Below are positions 28,784 through 35,547 of a stretch of DNA of 64,000 nucleotides, piece after piece; positions within the stretch are counted from its first letter, which is position 1; each line of letters begins with the position of its first letter. A model generated the notes under the pieces. The model ran no database searches. It saw only the letters and a list, made by a program, of their open reading frames with translations, and was not told the origin of the DNA. Source of the DNA: Eubacteriales Family XIII. Incertae Sedis bacterium (lineage in GTDB: Bacteria; Bacillota; Clostridia; Peptostreptococcales; Anaerovoracaceae); assembly GCA_031272485.1 (NCBI GenBank), contig JAISTV010000015.1:1-64000 (forward strand). The letters are read 5' to 3'. The translations under genes and the position numbers were made by a program.

Positions 28784-29377
28784 TTAATTGGCCGCCATGC
28801 CCTCCTGTAAAGCTTTTTTATTGACATCCACAAACTTTTCCTTGACGTTCTTCGCTATGATGCCGTCCCAGTCTATGCCGGCCAGGGCCGTGTCGCCCGC
28901 CTCGGACAGCGCGCGGATGGCGGCGCCCAGGAGGACTATGTTCTGCGTCTGCTTGTTTCCGAGCTTCTCGGCTATGGCGTTCGCGTCTATGATGCGCGTG
29001 CGCGCCTTGGCGGAAAGGTCCGCGAGAATGCCCTCTGGATACTTGGCCGCGCCCATGAGGATGGGCACCGAGGGAATCTCGTTGTCGTTGATTATGTAGC
29101 CGCCGCCGGGCTTGAGGAACTCGACCCAGCGCAGCGCCTCCATGACCTCGAAGCTGACGATTACGTCCGCCTCCCCCTTGCCCACTATGGGCGAGTAAAC
29201 CTTGTCTCCGTAACGGATCTGCGTGCTCACGTTTCCGCCGCGCTGCGACATGCCGTGAATCTCCGACATCTTCACATCGTAGCCCGCGGCCACCAGGCCC
29301 TCGGACAGAATCTTGCTCGCGAGGATGGTGCCCTGTCCGCCCACGCCGACCAATAAAATCGCTTTCGTGTTACTCAT
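28784..29377 (-). CDS. iorB: Indolepyruvate:ferredoxin oxidoreductase, beta subunit
   Basis: A 197-aa gamma-type domain of the 2-oxoacid:ferredoxin oxidoreductase superfamily. The N-terminus has the nucleotide-type loop LLVGVGGQGTILAS, followed by EIHGMSQRGG and GEADVIVSFE, all typical of IorB. With IorA it converts aryl pyruvates formed from Trp, Phe and Tyr to aryl-acetyl-CoA and CO2, reducing ferredoxin in the cytoplasm. The start codon is 1 nt beyond the iorA stop, so the two are translated together, as expected for a fixed heterodimer. Confidence 0.93.
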   Translation of the reverse strand: MSNTKAILLVGVGGQGTILASKILSEGLVAAGYDVKMSEIHGMSQRGGNVSTQIRYGDKVYSPIVGKGEADVIVSFEVMEALRWVEFLKPGGGYIINDNEIPSVPILMGAAKYPEGILADLSAKARTRIIDANAIAEKLGNKQTQNIVLLGAAIRALSEAGDTALAGIDWDGIIAKNVKEKFVDVNKKALQEGMAAN

Positions 29378-29378
29378 C

Positions 29379-31178
29379 TTACCTCTCCTTTATGGCATCG
29401 AACGGGCAGGTCTGCGCGCACAGCGTGCACCCCGTACACATCTCTTCGTTTATCTCCACGTGGTCGCTGTTATATATGGCCACGCAGCCGGTCTTCGTGC
29501 AGATCTTGCAGTTCTTGCAAAGCTCCTGATCCACGTAGCATTTCGTTCCGAGCGCCTTGTAGCGGTCCACGTCCTCGCCGGTGAGCTTCTTGAGCACGCA
29601 GGGCCACTTGGTAACCACCACCGCCGGGCCGTCCGCCGCGAGCGCCGCGTCTATGGCCGCGTTCGTCTCGTCGAGCTTGAGCGGGTTCACCGTCCAGATG
29701 TTCTCCTTCTTAATGCCTATGGCCTCCACCAGCTTGGGTATGTCTATCTCCGGCGCCACGTCGCCCTGCAGCGTGTAGCCCGTGCCCGGGTTCTCCTGCT
29801 GGCCGGTCATGGCGGTAATCCGGTTGTCTAATATGACGGCAACAATTTTACTGCTGTTGTACGTGACGTTCATCAGGCTGTTCACGCCGGTATGGAAGAA
29901 GGTCGAGTCGCCTATGACCGCCACAATCTTCAGGTCCGAGCCGGACTTGGCCAGCGCCTTGGACGCGCCGTGGCCCGTGCTTATGCTGCCGCCCATGCAG
30001 AACGTGGTGTGCATGGCGGAAAGCGGCGGCGCGGAGCCCAGGGTGTAGCAGCCTATGTCGCCCGTGATGATTATGTCCTTGCGCTTGCTGAGCGCGTAGA
30101 ACAGGCCGCGGTGCGGACAGCCGGCGCACAGAGCGGGCGGCCGCGGAACCGGAGCAAGCTCGCTCGTGAGCGTAGCGGCGGCCTCGCCCGTGACGGACTT
30201 GCGGACTATGTCCGTGTTGAGCTCGTCCCACTCGGGGATTACGGCCTTGCCTATGCAATCTATGCCGGCGGCTTTAATCCTGTCCTCCATGTAGGGGTCC
30301 ACTTCTTCCACCACGTAAAGCTTATCGACTTTACTCGCGAAGTCGCGCACCGTCTCCACGGGCATGGGCCAGGTTATGCCCAGCTTGAGGTAGGAGGCCT
30401 CCTCGCCAAAAACTTCTTTTGCGTACTGGTAGGCTACGCCGGCGGATACCACGCCCACGCGCTCGCTGCCTTCCGCGGGCGTGCCCCACTCGATGCGGTT
30501 TATGCCCGCTTCGAGGGCTTCCTTCTCCGCGAAAGCAAGCTCGTCCTTATAGCGGTCCACGAGGAACGCCCGGCGCACGCGCGCGTTGGCGGGCGTCATG
30601 ACGTACTTCTGTATCTTCTTTTCATAGGGCACGGCGGGTACCGTGACGCGCTCGCCCGTTTCCACGAGGCTCTTGCTGTGGCACACGCGCGTGGTCATGC
30701 GCAGAAGCACGGGCGTATCAAAGCGCTCGGAGAGGCCGAAAGCCAGCTTGGTAAAGGCGAGGCATTCCGCGCTGTCCGCCGGCTCGAGCATGAGGACCTT
30801 GGCCGCCTGCGCGTAGTTGCGGTTGTCCTGTTCGTTCTGCGAACTGTGCAGGCCCGGATCATCGGCGGAGACGAGAACCATCCCGCCCGTCACGCCTGTA
30901 TAGGAAAACGTAAAGAGCGGGTCAGCCGCCACATTGACGCCTACATGTTTCATGGCCGCCAGCGCACGCACGCCCGCCAGAGAAGCGCCTATGGCAGACT
31001 CCAGCGCCACCTTCTCGTTGGGCGCCCACTCCGCGTAGACATCCGGCTTATACAAGGCCAGGTTCTCCAGAATCTCCGTGCTCGGTGTGCCCGGATAGGC
31101 AGACGCGAACTCGAGGCCGGCCTCCCACGCTCCGCGCGCGACCGCCTCATCGCCGGTTAACAACAGTTTCTCACCCAT
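29379..31178 (-). CDS. iorA: Indolepyruvate:ferredoxin oxidoreductase, alpha subunit
   Basis: A 599-aa subunit of normal length. The N-terminal half is the pyrimidine-binding domain (LLTGDEAVARGAWEAG, SAYPGTPSTEI). The C-terminal half binds thiamine diphosphate (ITGDIGCYTLG, MGGSISTGHG, VAVIGDSTFFHTG, LDNRITAMTG). The last 60 residues hold two [4Fe-4S] sites, CKNCKICTKTGC and CTGCTLCAQTCP, that carry electrons to ferredoxin. In fermenting anaerobes this enzyme degrades aromatic amino acids or, in reverse, makes them from aryl acids. It ends 1 nt before iorB and starts 3 nt after the TPR gene. Confidence 0.95.
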   Translation of the reverse strand: MGEKLLLTGDEAVARGAWEAGLEFASAYPGTPSTEILENLALYKPDVYAEWAPNEKVALESAIGASLAGVRALAAMKHVGVNVAADPLFTFSYTGVTGGMVLVSADDPGLHSSQNEQDNRNYAQAAKVLMLEPADSAECLAFTKLAFGLSERFDTPVLLRMTTRVCHSKSLVETGERVTVPAVPYEKKIQKYVMTPANARVRRAFLVDRYKDELAFAEKEALEAGINRIEWGTPAEGSERVGVVSAGVAYQYAKEVFGEEASYLKLGITWPMPVETVRDFASKVDKLYVVEEVDPYMEDRIKAAGIDCIGKAVIPEWDELNTDIVRKSVTGEAAATLTSELAPVPRPPALCAGCPHRGLFYALSKRKDIIITGDIGCYTLGSAPPLSAMHTTFCMGGSISTGHGASKALAKSGSDLKIVAVIGDSTFFHTGVNSLMNVTYNSSKIVAVILDNRITAMTGQQENPGTGYTLQGDVAPEIDIPKLVEAIGIKKENIWTVNPLKLDETNAAIDAALAADGPAVVVTKWPCVLKKLTGEDVDRYKALGTKCYVDQELCKNCKICTKTGCVAIYNSDHVEINEEMCTGCTLCAQTCPFDAIKER

Positions 31179-31181
31179 TCT

Positions 31182-32252
31182 TTAATCCTCCTCCGTTTTG
31201 TCCAATAGTTTCAGCTTGTCAATGTATTTCCTTGACATCTCCTCGTCGCCCTCTTCCTCATACAGCTTAATCAGCTCTTTCATGGCGTCCCGCTGCGTGC
31301 CGTTCAGGCGCAATACACGTATAAAGTTTTCCTTGGCCTCGTCGTAGCGGCCGGTGCCGAGGCGCGCCAGGCCTATGTAGTACCACAGCGGCCACCAGTC
31401 CTTATACACGCTCTCCGTGTACGGCAGGAGTATGGCCAGGCCCTCGAACCAGCGCTCGGCGAGCACCGCGTTGTAGCCACGCTCTATCTCCATGGGCACC
31501 GTGAGCTGCTCCATGCGCTGCGCCACTTCCTTCTTCTCCGCGGACTTGTTGCTGCGCAGCATGAAGCGGGTCCAGGCGAGGTGGGCCTTGGTGTACATGC
31601 CCATGTTCAGGTATATGTAGCCGAGGTAGTACCAGCCGTCCGCAAACTGCGGGTACAGCTCTGTGAGCAGCTCGAAGTACGCCAGCGACTCCGCCTTGAA
31701 CGTGCCCACGAACTTCTCGTCCGTGCTCGCGTTGTACAGCGCGCGGCATATGCGCGCATAGCCGTAGATGCTGTCGCGGTCGTCCGGCTTCATGGTGAGC
31801 GCCGCGCGGTAGTGGATGCAGGCGCTCAGCGGGTCGCCGCCGTCCGCCTCCAGCCCCGCCGCCTTGGTAAACAGCTCATAGGCCTTCTTTCCGAGGAACT
31901 GCGTTATGAACGCCATGTACGCCTCCGCGTGCGGAAACGCCGGGTCTATGCCTATAATCTTGGCCATGTTCTCGCAGATTACGCGAATGTCCAGGCCCTT
32001 CTCGCTGCCGAACGCCAGCGTATCCTCCTGGCGCAGCGGCACGGGGATGCCCTTCATGAGCTCCTCAAGCTTGGCCGTGGCCAGATACTCGTCCGAGAAC
32101 TCGTCGAAGAGGAACTCGTCCATGCGCGAGAGCAGCCAGGGGGAAATGCGGTTCGGCCGTGCCGCCAGCTCCCATTCCGCGGCAGGCCTCCCCAGCGCGA
32201 TTTCCCGCACCTCCAGGTCTTTCTTCAGATAAGTGTCTTTTTCGTTCGCCAT
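31182..32252 (-). CDS. TPR-repeat protein of unknown function
   Basis: A 356-aa soluble protein without signal peptide or membrane helix. The first 110 residues are a helical region that I do not recognise. From about 130 to 335 there are several tetratricopeptide-like units, for example SACIHYRAALTMKPDDRDSI, WYYLGYIYLNMGMYTKAHLA, WWPLWYYIGLARLGTGRYDE and RDAMKELIKLYEEEGDEEMS. It probably acts as a scaffold for protein partners. It sits 3 nt upstream of iorA and 33 nt downstream of a radical SAM gene in the same direction, so one transcript is likely, though there is no evidence that it takes part in the IorAB reaction. Confidence 0.8.
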   Translation of the reverse strand: MANEKDTYLKKDLEVREIALGRPAAEWELAARPNRISPWLLSRMDEFLFDEFSDEYLATAKLEELMKGIPVPLRQEDTLAFGSEKGLDIRVICENMAKIIGIDPAFPHAEAYMAFITQFLGKKAYELFTKAAGLEADGGDPLSACIHYRAALTMKPDDRDSIYGYARICRALYNASTDEKFVGTFKAESLAYFELLTELYPQFADGWYYLGYIYLNMGMYTKAHLAWTRFMLRSNKSAEKKEVAQRMEQLTVPMEIERGYNAVLAERWFEGLAILLPYTESVYKDWWPLWYYIGLARLGTGRYDEAKENFIRVLRLNGTQRDAMKELIKLYEEEGDEEMSRKYIDKLKLLDKTEED

Positions 32253-32285
32253 GTCATGTCACACCCGCTTCCCTTGGACGGCGCC

Positions 32286-33158
32286 CTACAGCGCCCGGAA
32301 GTACTCGTTCTTCAACAGCTCCTTGTGGCCGCGCACCTCGCGCAGCGCCGCCAGCATCTTCTCCTTGTCCTCCGGCAGATTCCCGCGCAGCGACAGGTAG
32401 TTCGACGCGTGGTTGCTGCGGAACACGCACCGCTTCTCCACATTTATATTCTCGATCATCAGCAGGGTTTCCTCCACCACGGTAAGGGGCGGCAGCAATG
32501 TAAAACGTCCCTGCTCTATCTCTTCGTAGATGGGGGCAGCCGGGTCTATCATGAGGGTGAGAAGCCCCACGTAGGAAGGCTGCGCCGCCGAGATGAGCTC
32601 CCCGGTCTTTATGGCGTGGTCCTCCCAACCGTCCGTGCCGGCCAGGCCCGAGATGAACGTGACCGAAGCCGGTATGCCCGCCGCCTCTATTATCTGAATG
32701 GCCTCGGTAATCTGCGCGGCCGTAGCGCCCTTCTTCACATCCGTGAGCACCTTGTCCGAGCCGGACTCCGCCCCTATGTAGACTATGCCCAGGCCCTCGT
32801 CCTTGAGCCGCTTAAGCGAGTCCACGCCCTTGCGGAGCACGTCCTGCGGCGAGCCGTATATGCCCACGCGCTGACATTCCGGGAAGAGGTAGCGGATGCG
32901 CTGCAGAATCCGGATCAGGTCCGCGTCCTTTAAGACGAGCGCGTCGCCGTCCGCCAGAAACACGCGGTCTATGCGCCGGTACATATGCCGGGCGCCCTCC
33001 AGGTCCTCCAGCACCTCGTCTATCTTCCGCACCCGGAACTGCTTGTCCTTGAACATGCTGCAAAACGTGCAGTCATTGTGCGCGCACCCTATGGTTACCT
33101 GGACGATTAAGCTGTACGCCTCGCTCGGCGGTCTGAAAATGTTTCCTTCGTATCTCAT
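32286..33158 (-). CDS. Radical SAM protein, CX4CX2C type
   Basis: A 290-aa radical SAM enzyme. The cluster-binding motif is GCAHNDCTFC, in which the cysteines are spaced CX4CX2C instead of the standard CX3CX2C. This spacing with HN between the cysteines is seen in a small B12-independent subfamily. The core follows the expected pattern, with FLADGDAL after the cluster loop and YIGAESGSDKVL for the SAM ribose region. There is no SPASM or TRAM domain and no second cysteine cluster at the C-terminus, so one [4Fe-4S] cluster is likely. The substrate is unknown. It lies between argS and the TPR gene with short gaps (31 and 33 nt), which suggests co-transcription. Confidence 0.85.
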   Translation of the reverse strand: MRYEGNIFRPPSEAYSLIVQVTIGCAHNDCTFCSMFKDKQFRVRKIDEVLEDLEGARHMYRRIDRVFLADGDALVLKDADLIRILQRIRYLFPECQRVGIYGSPQDVLRKGVDSLKRLKDEGLGIVYIGAESGSDKVLTDVKKGATAAQITEAIQIIEAAGIPASVTFISGLAGTDGWEDHAIKTGELISAAQPSYVGLLTLMIDPAAPIYEEIEQGRFTLLPPLTVVEETLLMIENINVEKRCVFRSNHASNYLSLRGNLPEDKEKMLAALREVRGHKELLKNEYFRAL

Positions 33159-33189
33159 AAATGTTCCTTTACCATAATTTATTTACCGT

Positions 33190-34920
33190 TTACATGCGGT
33201 CCGGCGCCTCCACCCCCAGCAGGCCCAGACCCGTTGCTATGACCTGCCGCGCGGCCGCCACCAGCGCAATCCTGGCCCGGCGCTCCGCCGCGTCCTCCAC
33301 GAGAATCTGCTCATCGTGGTAGAAGCGGTTAAACGCCTGCGCCACGTCTATAATATGCCGCGTCAGGATAGACGGCTCATATTTCTCGCCCGCCTCTTTA
33401 ATTGCCGCCGGAAAAGACCCCAGCAGCTTGACGAGCGGGTACGCGCGGTCGCTCGAAAGGCATTCGCCATTCACCCCGTCCGCGGCCACCGTGTCCGCCT
33501 CCGCGCCCGCCTTGCGCAGAACACTTGCCGCCCGCGCGTGGCTGTACTGGACGTAGGGGCCGGTCTCGCCGTCAAAGTTCAGCACCTTCTCCCAGCGGAA
33601 CACGTAGTCCTTTATGCGGTTGTTGGCCAGCTCGTTGAAGATGACCGCGCCTATGCCTACCTGCCGCGCCGTCTCCTCTATGTCGTCCGTGTTCACGTTC
33701 TTCTCTATGATAATCTCCTTCGTGCGCTCCACCGCGCGGGTGAGCACGTCCTCGAGAAAGACCACGTTGCCGAGGCGCGACTTCATAACGCCGTCCTCCA
33801 GGCTCACGAGGCCGAAGGGTATGTGCACGCAGTCGGCCGCCCACTCGTAGCCCATGAGGCGCAGCACCGTGAACCACTGCGAGAAATGCAGGTTCTGCTG
33901 CGAGGCCACCACGTAGATGTTCTTCGCGAAATCGTACGTCTCCTTGCGGTAGATGGCCGCCGCTATGTCGCGCGTTATGTACAGCGTCGAGCCGTCGCTC
34001 TTGCGAATCATGGCCGGCGGCATGTTATACGCGTCCAGCCGCACAATCTGCGCACCATCCGACTCCTCCAGCAGGCCCTTTTCCGCAAGCTCGTCCGTGA
34101 CGCGCTCCATCTTGTCCGAGTAGAAGCTCTCGCCGTTGTACGAGTCAAACGTTATGCCCAGCATGTCGTAGACCCGCCCGAACTCCTTGAGGCTCTCCTC
34201 GCGGAACCACTGCCAGAGCTTAAGCTCTTCCTCGCTGCCGCGCTCCAGAGCCGCGAACACCTCGCGCGCCTCGTCCTCGAGCGCCGGGTCGCTATCCGCC
34301 TCCTCGTGGAACTTCTTATAGTAGGAAATGAGGCTCTCTATGGGCGCGGCGTTCACCGCCTCCTCGCTGCCCCACTTCCGGTATGCCACGATCATCTTGC
34401 CGAACTGCGTCCCGTAGTCGCCCAGATGGTTTATGCGAATCGTGTCGTAACCCAGGAAGCGATAAATCTTCTCGATGGAATTGCCTATGACCGTGCTGCG
34501 GATGTGGCCTATGTGAAACGGCTTGGCAATGTTGGGGCTGGAGAACTCTACGATTACCGGCCGGCGTTCCGCCACCGTCGCGCTTCCGTAGGCCGCGCCC
34601 GCTTCCAGCACCGCGCCCACCACGTCCCGGGCCACGAGCGCCCGGTCCAGGAAGAAGTTCAGATACGGCCCCTCCGCCTGGATGCGGGAAACGCCCACAG
34701 GCGCCTTCTGCCCAAGCTGCTGCACCAGGTCCGCCGCGATGGCGGGCGGCGCCTTCCGGAGCGCCTTAGCCAGCCGGAAGCACGGAAAGGCATAGTCCCC
34801 CTTCGCGCTGTCCGCCGGTACCTCTATCAAATCCAACACGTCCGCCGCCGAAAGCCCGGCCTCCTCTATGGCCGGAAGCCCCGCAACAACCCCCGCTATC
34901 TCCGCCTGAAAGTCAATCAA
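33190..34920 (-). CDS. argS: Arginyl-tRNA synthetase
   Basis: A class I synthetase that charges tRNA-Arg. I choose the TTG start at 34920 (reading M-IDFQAEIAG, 576 aa), because it follows TAGGAG and matches the N-terminal additional domain of the family; the open frame extends 14 codons further to another TTG. Motifs: the Add-1 tRNA-recognition domain with KGDYAFPCF; the HIGH signature in PFHIGHIRSTVIGNS; the KMSK equivalent in EDGVMKSRLGN, degenerate as in many ArgRS; and the anticodon-binding domain ending HDEQILVEDAAERRARIAL. A possible TAAAAT -10 element lies in the 34980-34990 area. It begins the run of genes ending with iorB. Confidence 0.93.
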   Translation of the reverse strand: MIDFQAEIAGVVAGLPAIEEAGLSAADVLDLIEVPADSAKGDYAFPCFRLAKALRKAPPAIAADLVQQLGQKAPVGVSRIQAEGPYLNFFLDRALVARDVVGAVLEAGAAYGSATVAERRPVIVEFSSPNIAKPFHIGHIRSTVIGNSIEKIYRFLGYDTIRINHLGDYGTQFGKMIVAYRKWGSEEAVNAAPIESLISYYKKFHEEADSDPALEDEAREVFAALERGSEEELKLWQWFREESLKEFGRVYDMLGITFDSYNGESFYSDKMERVTDELAEKGLLEESDGAQIVRLDAYNMPPAMIRKSDGSTLYITRDIAAAIYRKETYDFAKNIYVVASQQNLHFSQWFTVLRLMGYEWAADCVHIPFGLVSLEDGVMKSRLGNVVFLEDVLTRAVERTKEIIIEKNVNTDDIEETARQVGIGAVIFNELANNRIKDYVFRWEKVLNFDGETGPYVQYSHARAASVLRKAGAEADTVAADGVNGECLSSDRAYPLVKLLGSFPAAIKEAGEKYEPSILTRHIIDVAQAFNRFYHDEQILVEDAAERRARIALVAAARQVIATGLGLLGVEAPDRM

Positions 34921-35015
34921 TTCCTCACCACTCCTACAAACAAGCAAACCACCGCCAAGCAAGGCGGAAAATCGTACCTTTTATTTTATCACAAAAGCTT
35001 AGTGGGGAACGAGAA

Positions 35016-35217
35016 CTATTCGTCGAAGTCTTCTTTACGGATACCCAGAACCTGCGAAAGCGCAAGGGATACTGCGTGCATTTGTTTGCGGGTTAACGTT
35101 CCTACACGTTTGCCCAATTCTCTGCTGTATACAGTAAGAAGCTTTTCAGTCATAACAAAGCTGTCTTTTTGCAGTCCGTTTGACTTAGTGAAGTGTCCAG
35201 ATTTCACCGCGTTTCAT
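35016..35217 (-). pseudogene. mazF: Internally deleted mazF-type toxin gene
   Basis: The remains of a MazF/PemK endoribonuclease gene. An ATG at 35217, overlapping the end of the antitoxin gene, starts MKRGEIWTLH, the canonical MazF N-terminus, but a stop follows at once. In another frame the sequence continues NGLQKDSFVMTEKLLTVYS and GKRVGTLTRKQ, the canonical MazF C-terminal part. About 50-55 central residues are therefore missing and the frame is shifted, so the toxin should be inactive. The 63-aa frame beginning with GTG at 35207 is what is left open. The sequence shows the two ends; the deletion is inferred from family length (about 110-115 aa). Confidence 0.75.
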
Positions 35218-35446
35218 TTATTATCCTCTTAGACATTCTGCTGGCAAATTCAGTGGCGTCTTCCTCACTTTCAAATGCTTCTACACTCTGAACTCTCGGC
35301 AGATAAGGAAAACCGCCTTGCGCGACAAAAGCGGCTACGAACATACGCAAGGCATCCGCAGGCGTTGTTCCTATAGCCTTAGCTATGTTTCGAAACTGAT
35401 TCAGCTGTTCTTGTTCAATACGAGTTGCAAGTTGTACCGTTGCCAT
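35204..35446 (-). CDS. relB: RelB/DinJ-family antitoxin
   Basis: An 80-aa ribbon-helix-helix antitoxin: MATVQLATRIEQEQLNQFRN followed by AKAIGTTPADALRMFVAAFV, the usual RelB/DinJ pattern, and a C-terminal toxin-binding tail. It overlaps the remains of a mazF-type toxin by 14 nt, so the pair was a RelB-MazF hybrid module. Since the toxin is broken, the antitoxin is now an orphan that could still repress its own promoter at the inverted repeats upstream. Local sequence is more AT-rich than that of its neighbours, consistent with acquisition by transfer. Confidence 0.85.
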   Translation of the reverse strand: MATVQLATRIEQEQLNQFRNIAKAIGTTPADALRMFVAAFVAQGGFPYLPRVQSVEAFESEEDATEFASRMSKRIINETR

Positions 35447-35480
35447 AGCTGCGCAGATCTCCTTTCCGTGTATACTACCA

Positions 35481-35529
35481 TTTTGATATCCTTTGATAGT
35501 ATATTACATCAATAGATATCAAAATGCAA
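35481..35529 (-). promoter_or_regulatory. Promoter and operator of the relB-mazF module
   Basis: Minus-strand TTGCAT (35524-35529), 17-nt spacer, TAATAT (35501-35506). Perfect inverted repeats TTTTGATATC (35481-35490) and GATATCAAAA (35515-35524) flank the -10 element. This is the arrangement expected for autorepression by a ribbon-helix-helix antitoxin. Confidence 0.6.
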
Positions 35530-35547
35530 CCCCTCCCTCGCGCGGCG

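Noticed and set aside
34921-35015. T-box leader for argS, and likewise before pheS
   Set aside because: No T-box sequence or specifier stem-loop is visible; the argS gap is short and pheS starts inside the end of trmH.
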